Origin: Actinomycetes bacterium
Lineage (GTDB): Bacteria > Actinomycetota > Actinomycetes > Actinomycetales > Actinomycetaceae
Length of the DNA stretch: 64,000 bases
Direction: 5' to 3'
NCBI GenBank assembly: GCA_023389315.1
Contig: JAEWEQ010000061.1
Span: 6,288-70,287 of the forward strand
Shown: positions 27,358 to 37,000 of the stretch, one piece after another
How the letters are laid out: every line of letters starts with the position of its first letter
Numbering within the stretch: position 1 is the stretch's first letter
Notes under the pieces: model-generated
The model's input: only the letters and a program-made list of their open reading frames with translations
The model's database searches: none
What the model was told of the DNA's origin: nothing
Program-made: the position numbers and the translations under genes

Positions 27358-28338
27358 TTACTTTTGTCGCGGCCGCATGCCGCAGGTACGCACTCGCTCC
27401 AACACCCGCCGTGCCGTGCGGTCATCGATAATCAGGTCGGTCACCACTCCGGCGCGTAGCGCCCCGATCAACGGGATGGCTTTGGCTTCCCCCGCTACCA
27501 CGCACAGGCGGCGCGGGATCTTCTTCAAAAGTTCCGGACTGGGGCCGGACGCGCGACGGTTGATGTCCATGTCTTCGTAGGACCCGTCCTCGCGAATCAA
27601 AACCGTGCAAATGTCGCCCACTACCCCGTCGTTGCGCACCTGCTCAATATCTTCCGGATCCAGGTAGCCGCCGGAGTAAACGTGGGAGGGTAGCTCCCCT
27701 TCGAAGGCACCCACGCCGAAAACCGCGATGTCGGCTTGCGAGATCAGCTGGAGTACCGACTTCACGGAGCGTTCGCGCCACAACGCTTTCTTGGTGTCCT
27801 CGTAGTCGAAGAAAGCGGGGACGGGGAAGTGCACCATGGTGGCGCCGAGGGCGTCTGCGGCCTGCGAAATGGTGGTGTCAATGTAGCGCACCCCGGTGCC
27901 GTGGGCCGAAGCCGCGCCGTTTAACTGCACCACGGTGGTGTCGGATACTCCTACGGGGGGAATATGGCGGGTGACTTCCGCGGTGGTGTTACCCCAGGCG
28001 ATCCCGATAGTGGTGCCGGGTTTGATCATGTCCAGTAGGCGTTCGGCAGCGACTTTAGCTACGTTATCGAGGCGGTTCACCCCGGTGTCGAAGTCCCGCA
28101 CCCGCACCACCGTGGAGCGGATATTGAAGATGCGGTTGAGTTCTCCCGCCAGGGTGCCGCGTTCGCCGGGGGCCGCAGCCACAGAGATGCGGACCAGCCC
28201 AGTTTCACGTGCGTAGGCAAGCAGTCGCGAAACAGAGGAGCGAGACACCCCCAGGTGGCGAGCGATGGTTTCCATCGTTTCGCCCTGGAGGTAGTACATA
28301 GAGGCGGCTTCGTGCGCGTCGTTATCCCGTATGGTCAC
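27358..28338 (-). CDS. SorC-family sugar-responsive transcriptional regulator
   Basis: 326 residues. An N-terminal helix-turn-helix (about 10-60, QGETMETIARHLGVSRSSVS) is followed by a SorC sugar-binding domain related to phosphosugar isomerases (GIAWGNTTAEV, VVQLNGA, FPVPAFFD, ADIAVFGVGAFEG). Effectors of this family are phosphorylated sugars or polyols. It is divergent from glpK with 208 bp between starts, so control of the glycerol genes is likely. The GTG start has no clear ribosome-binding site. Possible half-sites are listed separately. Confidence 0.9.
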   Translation of the reverse strand: MTIRDNDAHEAASMYYLQGETMETIARHLGVSRSSVSRLLAYARETGLVRISVAAAPGERGTLAGELNRIFNIRSTVVRVRDFDTGVNRLDNVAKVAAERLLDMIKPGTTIGIAWGNTTAEVTRHIPPVGVSDTTVVQLNGAASAHGTGVRYIDTTISQAADALGATMVHFPVPAFFDYEDTKKALWRERSVKSVLQLISQADIAVFGVGAFEGELPSHVYSGGYLDPEDIEQVRNDGVVGDICTVLIREDGSYEDMDINRRASGPSPELLKKIPRRLCVVAGEAKAIPLIGALRAGVVTDLIIDDRTARRVLERVRTCGMRPRQK

Positions 28339-28363
28339 AGTTCATAGTGTGCCATGCACGCCC

Positions 28364-28424
28364 GTTCAATTCATCTTAGTCGGCGCTCAACAATGCAAGC
28401 TAGCCCACAAAATAGATATTGAAC
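28364..28424. promoter_or_regulatory. Candidate operator half-sites in the regulator/glpK gap
   Basis: GTTCAAT (28364-28370) and ATTGAAC (28418-28424) are exact inverted copies 47 bp apart in the divergent region. TTGAAC/GTTCAA half-sites are seen with DeoR/SorC-type regulators, and a looped pair would fit a tetrameric regulator. Inferred from sequence symmetry only. Confidence 0.45.
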
Positions 28425-28546
28425 CGGTAAGCTGGTCGTGATGTTTGCGCCATCCAGCGCACCCTGCATCTGGGCACCGAACACCAACAAATAACCAGCC
28501 CGGGGACTCCACCAGGGACACTCACACAAGGAAGTGGAAGGAAAAT

Positions 28547-30073
<1,527 letters not shown>

Positions 30074-30179
30074 ATAGCAGCCGGTCTGACCGCAGCCACT
30101 AATCCCATCCGCTGCTGACGCCCTCAGGCATTAGCAGGCAGGCGCGTGCGGTTGCTGGTAGGCACGGATCGCGACAACC

Positions 30180-30212
30180 CCCCGGGGTGGTTCCACTGGA
30201 GCCACCCCGGGG
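30180..30212 (+). terminator. Terminator after glpK
   Basis: CCCCGGGGTGG (30180-30190) pairs with CCACCCCGGGG (30202-30212), 11 bp with an 11-base loop, then CTCATTTG. It makes transcriptional separation of glpK and glpABC likely. Confidence 0.75.
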
Positions 30213-30236
30213 CTCATTTGCGCGCAGGATGTCCGG

Positions 30237-30327
30237 CCCGGTTGCGGTGGGGCGGCGCTGACCAGCGTTTGTGGCCCCGGGTATATCCGCCCGGTTGCGG
30301 TGCGGCGGCGCTGACCAGCGTTTGTGG
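30237..30327 (+). repeat. Duplicated 38-bp element between glpK and glpA
   Basis: 30237-30274 and 30290-30327 are identical except for one base (G/C at the fourteenth position), with a 15-bp spacer (period 53). Each copy runs from CCCGGTTGCGGTG to GACCAGCGTTTGTGG. Noncoding. Origin and role unknown. Confidence 0.88.
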
Positions 30328-30799
30328 AGGGCATCGTCGAGTCCGACACCTGCGAGCGGGGCGCAGATTCCAGCCCGCGCCCCCGTTCTACCTCGCGTTC
30401 ACCCTCGCCGGCGGAAGCTGTTTTCCGGGTCGCCACCTACCCAACGACCTGCATTTTCAGCACGAGAACGTGACGTTATTGACCTTGTCACCCCCGCCCC
30501 CGCCCTCGCAAAAGGAAAAGCACACCGCGTCAGAAAACTCGGGCGACCCCCGCTGACTGTTACCAAAGGCCCAAATTTGGCCCCAAAACTGTTGGGCACG
30601 CGGCGCTTTATTGCACGGATTCCCAAGGGGTAACAAGCGCCTTGGAAATCGGGATAAGTCGGGGCAAGCGCCGTTTTTGAGCCATAGGCTTTAGATAAGC
30701 ACGTGCACGAATGTGCACCCCCACTTGCACCACAGCGCTGCGCTGTGTCGCCGTTCACTAACGGCGGCGCACGCATCTGGACACGAAGCAGGAGCAGTG
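30328..30799 (+). other. Long leader/promoter region of glpABC
   Basis: 472 bp without a supportable gene. Visible elements are an inverted pair GTGAC (30469-30473) and GTCAC (30486-30490) around TTATTGACC, resembling a Crp/Fnr-family or similar dimeric site; a paired GTGCAC motif (30704-30709 and 30714-30719); and AT-rich patches near 30690-30700. The base composition is locally less GC-rich than in neighbouring genes. A promoter for glpA must lie here, but I cannot fix it. Confidence 0.5.
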
Positions 30800-32392
30800 A
30801 TGAAGAAACTACAAACCGATGTAGTTGTCATCGGCGGTGGAGCCACCGGCGTAGGTGTACTCCGCGACCTAGTAATGCGTGGCTTTGACGCCATCCTCTT
30901 AGAACGAGCCGACCTCGGCCAAGGCACCACCGGCCGCTACCACGGCCTCCTCCACTCCGGGGGACGCTACGTGGTCTCCGACCCCCGATCCGCCACCGAG
31001 TGCGCAGAAGAAAACGAGATCATCACCAACCTCCACCCCGACGCGGTGGAAGACACCGGGGGCCTATTCGTAGTCACCCCCGAAGATGACCCCGCTTTTG
31101 GCGACGAGTTCCTCAAAGGCGCGCACGCCACCGGCGTGTGGACAGAAGAAATCTCCCCCGCCGAAGCCCTGCAACTGGAACCGCGCCTGAACCCCGGCAT
31201 CAAACGCGCCTTCAAGGTGCTGGATAAAACCGTGGACGGTTGGGCCATGCTTTGGGGCGCGGTGCGCTCGGCGAAAGCCCACGGCGGGCAGGTACTGACC
31301 TATCACCGCGTCGACGACATCGTGGTGGAAAATGGGCGAGTGGTGGCCGTCAAAGCCCACGGCACGAAGACCGGTGAGGACGTCCTCGTCGAATGTCGCT
31401 TCGCCATCAACGCTGGCGGCCCCTGGTCCGGACAGATCGCCGCCCTCGCCGGCGCCCACGACGTGGACGTGGTACCCGGCCGCGGCATCATGATCGCCAT
31501 GAACCACCGCCTAGTGAACCGCGTGGTGAACCGCTGCATTTACCCCGCCGACGGTGACATTATCGTGCCGGTACACACCGTTTGCATTATCGGCACCACC
31601 GACGTGAAGGTCGACGACCCTGACCACTTGGAAATCCCCCGCAACGAAGTGCAGCAAATGCTGGACGCCGGCGAAGCCCTCATTCCTGGCTTCCGTCAAG
31701 CGCGCGCCGTGCACGCCTGGGCGGGGGCCCGCCCACTGGTCAAAGACAAGCGCGTGTCGGCCACCGACACCCGCCACATGTCTCGCGGCATGTCGATCAT
31801 CGACCACCAGGCGCGCGACGAAATCAGCGGCCTACTCACCATCGCCGGCGGTAAGCTCACCACCTACCGCCTGATGGCCAAGAACACGGTGGACGTCATG
31901 TGTGACCAGATGGGTGAGCAACGCCGCTGCCGCACCACTGAAGAAATCATGCCCGGCACCGAGCGCGGCCATAACTACACCGTCACCCACCGCTTGCACG
32001 AGCGAGAAGAAGATCGCTTCGATTCCCAGATCGTATGTGAGTGTGAGCTGATGAACCGGCGCATGTTTACCCAGTTGCTGGATGCCCAACCCAACGCCAC
32101 CTTCGACGACCTGCGCCGTCAACTGCGCCTGGGCATGGGCCCGTGCCAGGGTGGCTTCTGCTCCCTGCGCGCCGCCGGCATCACCCAGCAGATCGGGCGC
32201 GGCACTTCCGCTGAAGCCACCGAGCTGATGCGCCTGTTCCTGAAGAACCGTTGGATTGGCCTGTGGCCCATCCTCTACGGGCGTCAAGTGCAGCAAACCG
32301 CGTTGGATGACTGGATTTTCCAAGGCATCCTGGACATTGAGCACGTTCCCGTCACCGACGATAAAGACGTTAAGAGTAAGGCGGTCCGATGA
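30800..32392 (+). CDS. glpA: Anaerobic glycerol-3-phosphate dehydrogenase, subunit A
   Basis: FAD subunit of the GlpABC complex oxidising glycerol-3-phosphate to dihydroxyacetone phosphate, feeding electrons to quinones. 530 residues. The N-terminal FAD motif VVVIGGGATGVGVLRDL, GRYHGLLHSGGRYVVSD and GGKLTTYRLMA are GlpA/GlpD signatures. The C-terminal BFD-like [2Fe-2S] domain has CECE and GMGPCQGGFC cysteines. ATG at 30800 has AGGAG eight bases upstream; a longer frame starting at 30713 was rejected. ATGA overlap with glpB indicates coupling. Confidence 0.96.
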   Translation: MKKLQTDVVVIGGGATGVGVLRDLVMRGFDAILLERADLGQGTTGRYHGLLHSGGRYVVSDPRSATECAEENEIITNLHPDAVEDTGGLFVVTPEDDPAFGDEFLKGAHATGVWTEEISPAEALQLEPRLNPGIKRAFKVLDKTVDGWAMLWGAVRSAKAHGGQVLTYHRVDDIVVENGRVVAVKAHGTKTGEDVLVECRFAINAGGPWSGQIAALAGAHDVDVVPGRGIMIAMNHRLVNRVVNRCIYPADGDIIVPVHTVCIIGTTDVKVDDPDHLEIPRNEVQQMLDAGEALIPGFRQARAVHAWAGARPLVKDKRVSATDTRHMSRGMSIIDHQARDEISGLLTIAGGKLTTYRLMAKNTVDVMCDQMGEQRRCRTTEEIMPGTERGHNYTVTHRLHEREEDRFDSQIVCECELMNRRMFTQLLDAQPNATFDDLRRQLRLGMGPCQGGFCSLRAAGITQQIGRGTSAEATELMRLFLKNRWIGLWPILYGRQVQQTALDDWIFQGILDIEHVPVTDDKDVKSKAVR

Positions 32393-33657
32393 AATCCACG
32401 GTAGTTATTGGCGCCGGCATCGCCGGCCTCACCGCAGCGCTGCGCCTGCACGAGCTGGGCCACCGCGTCACCTTGATCAGTAAAGGTATCGGCGGGCTAC
32501 AACTAAGCCAAGGCACCATCGACGTCCTCGGCTATCAGCCCGACCGGGTGCGCCGCCCCCTGGACACCATTTCCAAGGGCGAGTACGAAACCGACAGTCC
32601 CGAAGGCAAGCACCCTTATGCAGTGACCGGCGCGGATCCGGTTCGCCGCGGGGTGGAATACCTGGCGCAGCTACTGGGTGAGGAATATTTGGTTGGCAAC
32701 GTGGAAGAAAACGTGCTGCTACCCACCGCGGTGGGAGCCATGCGCCCCACCTGCCTGGCGCAGCCGTCTATGATGAACGGCGATTGTGCGCGCGGCAACC
32801 GGTTCCTGATTGTGGGGATCCGCCAGCTGAAGGACTTCTACCCGCAGCTGGTGGCCGACAACCTGGAGCGCACCACCTTGGAGTGGGGCACCAGCCCGAA
32901 AGCGCGTGCCACCATGATTGATTTCGAGGTGCGTCCCGGTGAAGTTGACTCCTCCGCCCTGGTTTTCGCCCGCGCCTTAGAGGACGAGGACGTGTTGCAG
33001 GCTTTCGCCCGCACCATCCGCCCCCACGTCAAAGCCGGTGAAACCGTGGGTCTACCCGCCGTGCTGGGAGTTAATGGGTCGGGCGTGTGGCGCCGTTTCC
33101 AGGAGATCTTGGGACACCCGGTGTTCGAGATCCCACTGCCCCCGCCCTCGGTCCCCGGTATGCGACTGAACCAGGCGCTCACCCAAAAGGTGAAGGATGC
33201 GCGCATCCGCTTCATGCTGGGCACAGAGGTGACCGGCGTGGACACTGACGGCAACCACGTTACCCACGTGATTGCCGCAACCGCGGGCCGCGACCGCCAC
33301 ATTGAAGCGGACTACGTGGTGCTGGCCGGTGGCGGTTTCGAATCGGGCGCCTTAACGATGGACTCCTACGGGAAGGTTTATGAGCGGGCCCTGGATCTGC
33401 CGGTTACCGGCGGGGAGCTGCCTGACCTGATCCACGGTGACTACTGGGGGGATCAGCAAGCCCTGTTCCGCGTCGGTGTGGCCGTCGATGAACAGATGCG
33501 GCCGCTGAATCGCGGCGGCAACGTGGTCTACGACAATGTGCGTGTGATCGGTGGCGCGGTCGCCGGAGCCATGCGCTGGCAAGAGAAATCCGGGGAAGGT
33601 ATCGCCTTGGGAACCATGATCGCGGCAACAGACTCAATCGGAGGTAATCATGAGTGA
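32389..33657 (+). CDS. glpB: Anaerobic glycerol-3-phosphate dehydrogenase, subunit B
   Basis: 422 residues, flavoprotein subunit (FMN/FAD) of GlpABC. The dinucleotide motif VVIGAGIAGLTAALRLHELG at the N-terminus and the early GLQLSQGTIDVLGY are GlpB features, as is YVVLAGGGFESGAL. The ATG overlaps the glpA stop by 4 bp, and the gene overlaps glpC by 8 bp. GlpB is specific to the anaerobic-type enzyme, so the cell can use glycerol-3-phosphate with low-oxygen electron acceptors. Confidence 0.95.
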   Translation: MKSTVVIGAGIAGLTAALRLHELGHRVTLISKGIGGLQLSQGTIDVLGYQPDRVRRPLDTISKGEYETDSPEGKHPYAVTGADPVRRGVEYLAQLLGEEYLVGNVEENVLLPTAVGAMRPTCLAQPSMMNGDCARGNRFLIVGIRQLKDFYPQLVADNLERTTLEWGTSPKARATMIDFEVRPGEVDSSALVFARALEDEDVLQAFARTIRPHVKAGETVGLPAVLGVNGSGVWRRFQEILGHPVFEIPLPPPSVPGMRLNQALTQKVKDARIRFMLGTEVTGVDTDGNHVTHVIAATAGRDRHIEADYVVLAGGGFESGALTMDSYGKVYERALDLPVTGGELPDLIHGDYWGDQQALFRVGVAVDEQMRPLNRGGNVVYDNVRVIGGAVAGAMRWQEKSGEGIALGTMIAATDSIGGNHE

Positions 33658-34945
33658 CGCTTTAGAGTACGCGCGCCAGAACCTCGCTCGCGCGACCCTA
33701 GATAACTGCGTTAAATGCACCATCTGTGAAACCCAGTGCCCGGTGGCGCGAGTGACCCCACTGTTCCCCGGCCCGAAGTTCGTCGGCCCGCAAGCTGAAC
33801 GCTTCCGCCACGGCAAGTCAGTGGACCACTCCTTGGATTACTGCTCCGGCTGCGGTATCTGCACCATGGTGTGTCCGCAAGGGGTGAAGATCGCGGAGAT
33901 CAACGCCCAGGCCCGCGCGGTAATGAAAGCCCAAAAGGGTGTGCCGGTACGTGACCGCCTAATCACCCAGACTACGCTGATGGGTAAGGCGATGACCCCG
34001 ATGGCGCCGATCGCTAATACCGCACTGGGTATTAAGCCGCTGCGCATGGTGATTGACGCGGTGATGGGGATCGATAAGGATGCGCCCATGCCGCGCGCCC
34101 AGTCGCAGACCCTGCGCGGGTGGTTGAAGAAGCGTCCCGCCCCCGCTAAGCCTGCCACCCGCGGCACGGTGGTGTTCTTCCACGGGTGTGCCGGTGGCTA
34201 CTTCGAGGTGCAAACCTCTAAGCACACTATTGAAGTGCTAGAGCACATCGGCTACGAAGTCCTGGTCCCCCCGCAGGGGTGCTGTGGTTTGGCGGAGCAG
34301 TCCAACGGGTTGTTTGATGGCGCCACGAAGAAGGTTTTGAAACTGTGTGATGACCTGCTGGCGGCCGGTGAGGACCTGACGGTGGTGTCGTCCTCGGGAT
34401 CGTGCGCTGGCATGCTCAAGCATGAGGCGCACGAGATCATGGGACTGTCCGACCCGCGCTTGAAGAAGGTGGGGACCCGCACGGTGGAGACGTCGGAGTT
34501 CTTGCTGGACCTGTACTACCGGGGCGAGCTGCCCACTGATTTCCGCCGCCTGGACATCACTATCCCCTACCACCAGCCGTGCCAGGTGAAGAGCCAAGGC
34601 ATGGGCATGCCGGCAGTGGAGTTGATGGAATTGGTGCCGGGCGTGACGGTGGTGGAGTCGGGCCAACCGTGTTGTGGTATCGCCGGTACCTACGGGCTCA
34701 AGAGCGAAAAGCGCGACATCGCCGAAGCCGTCGGTAAGCCGCTGTTTGAGATGATTCAGCGCACCAACCCTGAGCTGGCGGCCTGTGATACGGAAACTTG
34801 CCGTTGGCAGATTTCCAAGGGGTCTGGCGCGAAGATGATTCACCCGATTTCGCTGCTGCACTGGGCGTACGGTCTCAGCGATGATCTGATGGAAGCGGCC
34901 CTGGATGCGAACGAGGACGTGGAGGAAGTAGCCACCAGAAGGTAG
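33650..34945 (+). CDS. glpC: Anaerobic glycerol-3-phosphate dehydrogenase, subunit C
   Basis: 431 residues, membrane-associated iron-sulfur subunit. Two 4Fe-4S clusters: CVKCTICETQCPVAR and CSGCGICTMVCPQG. Two CCG domains follow: FFHGCAGGYFE ... PPQGCCGLAEQ and YHQPCQVKS ... GQPCCGIAGTYG. AGGTAATC precedes the ATG within glpB. Last gene of the operon; a strong terminator lies about 95 bp downstream. Confidence 0.96.
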   Translation: MSDALEYARQNLARATLDNCVKCTICETQCPVARVTPLFPGPKFVGPQAERFRHGKSVDHSLDYCSGCGICTMVCPQGVKIAEINAQARAVMKAQKGVPVRDRLITQTTLMGKAMTPMAPIANTALGIKPLRMVIDAVMGIDKDAPMPRAQSQTLRGWLKKRPAPAKPATRGTVVFFHGCAGGYFEVQTSKHTIEVLEHIGYEVLVPPQGCCGLAEQSNGLFDGATKKVLKLCDDLLAAGEDLTVVSSSGSCAGMLKHEAHEIMGLSDPRLKKVGTRTVETSEFLLDLYYRGELPTDFRRLDITIPYHQPCQVKSQGMGMPAVELMELVPGVTVVESGQPCCGIAGTYGLKSEKRDIAEAVGKPLFEMIQRTNPELAACDTETCRWQISKGSGAKMIHPISLLHWAYGLSDDLMEAALDANEDVEEVATRR

Positions 34946-35040
34946 TTCGCACCGGGCACCGGTAGTTCGTCAGAACCGCCGGTAGTGGGCGCAGGCACCA
35001 GTACCAGGCCCCGGGCACCAGTACTGGGCACCAATTAGAA

Positions 35041-35078
35041 AGGTCGGCCACCTAGTCGAAAGACCAGGTGGCCGACCT
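35041..35078 (+). terminator. Terminator after glpABC
   Basis: AGGTCGGCCACCT (35041-35053) and AGGTGGCCGACCT (35066-35078) are perfect arms. The loop contains GTC-GAAA-GAC, a further stem with a GNRA tetraloop; CTCTTT follows. The remainder of 34946-35289 holds GGCACCAGTAC-type short direct repeats (34985-35032) and the C11 tract, but no gene. Confidence 0.9.
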
Positions 35079-35267
35079 CTTTGCCACCCAAATGCGAGGG
35101 CTCCTAGCGCCGAAAAACCGCTGGAGAGAGAGGCAACTAGAGGGCCGCTCCGCCTTGGGGGCAAGTCTGTGGTTGTGAATCTACGGGCCGCGACCATGCA
35201 AGGTCAGGTGGGCCGGTGCTGGCGGTGAGCCTGTCAGCTAGTGACAAACTGTGTCGCCACGCTACCG

Positions 35268-35278
35268 CCCCCCCCCCC
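35268..35278. repeat. Run of eleven C residues
   Basis: Eleven consecutive C on the plus strand, beginning 12 bp beyond the stop codon of the class II aldolase gene (minus strand). Such tracts are prone to slippage; here it is outside the reading frame. Confidence 0.9.
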
Positions 35279-35289
35279 GTCAAGCGGGG

Positions 35290-35940
35290 TTAGTCCTCCC
35301 GTCCCGGCTGTTTGCCGTAATCAGCCATACCGGCTTTAGCGTTTTCCATCTGCTCTTGCGACAGCAAAGCAATCGGGGCGCCGGTTCCCATGGCACGCAG
35401 GTGGATTTCACACACGTACTCCAAAATCGGCAGCATATTCACCGCTTTAGTGGCGCTCGGACCAATGGTGATGGCCCCGTGGTTCTTCATCAAAGCACCG
35501 GTACGGTCGCGCAGCGCTTCGGTTACGAACTTCGCCAAATCATCGGAACCGAACCCGGCGTAGGGAGCCACCCGGATGGGGCCACCGAACATCGCGCAAT
35601 AGTAGTGCGAAGTGGGGATCTCGTCGACCACCAGGCCCAGGGCGGTGGAGGCGGGAGCATGATTGTGGGTGATGGCCTTGGCGTCGGTGGCGTGGTAAAC
35701 ACTCAGGTGCAAAGGTAATTCCGAGGACGGTTTCAACTGTCCTTCCACGTGGTTACCGTCCATGTCGTAGACCACCACGTCCTCGGCGGTCATAGTTTCG
35801 TAAGGCACGCCGGAGGGGGAAATGGCCACCAGGTCGCCCTCGCGAATGGAGACGTTGCCGGCGGTGCCGACGATCAACCCTTCGCGCTGCATGAACAGGC
35901 AGGTATCTACGATCTCTTGACGTTGCTCAGGTAGTAACAT
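35290..35940 (-). CDS. Class II aldolase/adducin family protein
   Basis: 216 residues, the size of L-fuculose-1-phosphate aldolase and L-ribulose-5-phosphate 4-epimerase. Zn ligands are visible: THNHAPAS (two His) and LMKNHGAITIG (third His), with the catalytic Glu in KPSSELPLHLSVYH. GTAGNVSIR is the substrate phosphate loop. It would cleave a phosphorylated ketose or related acid. Nine bp after the dehydrogenase gene, AAGGAGC before the ATG; third gene of the kinase-dehydrogenase-aldolase operon. Exact substrate not determinable. Confidence 0.9.
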   Translation of the reverse strand: MLLPEQRQEIVDTCLFMQREGLIVGTAGNVSIREGDLVAISPSGVPYETMTAEDVVVYDMDGNHVEGQLKPSSELPLHLSVYHATDAKAITHNHAPASTALGLVVDEIPTSHYYCAMFGGPIRVAPYAGFGSDDLAKFVTEALRDRTGALMKNHGAITIGPSATKAVNMLPILEYVCEIHLRAMGTGAPIALLSQEQMENAKAGMADYGKQPGRED

Positions 35941-35949
35941 GACTGCTCC

Positions 35950-36987
35950 TTATTTCTTTTCATCCCACACTTGTGGGTTAGCTAAATGGGTGGGGCGCTG
36001 CCCGCGCAAGAATGCGGCAATGTCGGCCGCCCCGATGCGGGCCGCCAAGCGGGAGGCTTCCTTCGAAGCGCCCGCCAAGTGCGGGGTGAAGGTCACGCGC
36101 GGGGCACTCATCAGACGGTGGTCGGCCGGGAGGGGTTCTTCGGGGAGGCAATCGAAAGCGGCGGCGAATAAGTGGCCACTTTCGAGGGCGTCACACACCG
36201 CGTCGTAATCCACCAAGGAACCGCGAGCGCAGTTCACCAGGATCGAATTCGCCGGCAGCTTGGCAATCGCTTCGGCATTAATCAGGTGCTGGTTTTCCGC
36301 GGTGGCACGCGCATGGAGGGTGAGGATGTCGCTACCGGCTAACAGTTCGTCCAGGTCCTGCACGAAGCGAATATTTTCCGCACCGCTGCGGTCCTTCGCC
36401 CACGGGTCGTATACCAGTACTTCACCGCCGAAGGACGCCATAATGTTGGCTACCTTCGCTCCTACCGCGCCGTAGCCTATCACTCCCACAGTGGAGGAAC
36501 CGATTTCGGGCCCGACGTTGTCGAAGATGTAGTAGTCCGAGCGCCACTGTCCGCCCACCACTTCTTGGTGACGTTGGGGGATTTGGCGGGCGGCCGCCAG
36601 GATCATCCCCACGGTGTGTTCGGCGGTGGCGGTGGCGTTGCGCCCCGGAGTGTAGGACACCAAGATCCCGCGGGCGGTGGCTGCGTCGATGTTGACGTTC
36701 ACCGGTCCGCCGCGGCAAATGGTGATCAGCCGCAGGTCGGGGCAGGCGTCCATGACTTTCTCGGTGAAAGGGAAAGTGTGGGAGAACGCGACTTCGCAGC
36801 CTTGCAGGGCGGCGATCAGTTCGTCCTCGTCCCCTAACGCTTCTTTAACTTCGGCCACGTCGTGGAAGGGTGGCACCGGCCAGGTGGAAGCCAGGTGCGC
36901 CATTTCCACGTCCGGTGCTTGCGCGGTGAGGGCTTCGCGCATGACGTCGTCGGTGAGGAAACCGTCGGAGGCTAGTAGTACTCGCAT
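35950..36987 (-). CDS. D-isomer-specific 2-hydroxyacid dehydrogenase
   Basis: 345 residues. NAD-binding motif VGVIGYGAVGAKVANIMASF, catalytic Arg in LVNCARGSLVD and catalytic His in FTPHLAGASKEA define the D-2-hydroxyacid dehydrogenase family (SerA, lactate and erythronate-4-phosphate types). It lacks the C-terminal ACT domain of full-length SerA. Within an operon between a sugar kinase and an aldolase it probably oxidises or reduces a sugar-acid intermediate. ATG with GGAGTAA upstream, 13 bp after the kinase stop. Confidence 0.9.
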   Translation of the reverse strand: MRVLLASDGFLTDDVMREALTAQAPDVEMAHLASTWPVPPFHDVAEVKEALGDEDELIAALQGCEVAFSHTFPFTEKVMDACPDLRLITICRGGPVNVNIDAATARGILVSYTPGRNATATAEHTVGMILAAARQIPQRHQEVVGGQWRSDYYIFDNVGPEIGSSTVGVIGYGAVGAKVANIMASFGGEVLVYDPWAKDRSGAENIRFVQDLDELLAGSDILTLHARATAENQHLINAEAIAKLPANSILVNCARGSLVDYDAVCDALESGHLFAAAFDCLPEEPLPADHRLMSAPRVTFTPHLAGASKEASRLAARIGAADIAAFLRGQRPTHLANPQVWDEKK

Positions 36988-37000
36988 GGGCTGATTACTC

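Noticed and set aside
30180..30327. Insertion-sequence ends
   Set aside because: The 38-bp repeats are direct, not inverted, and no transposase fragment or target duplication is visible.
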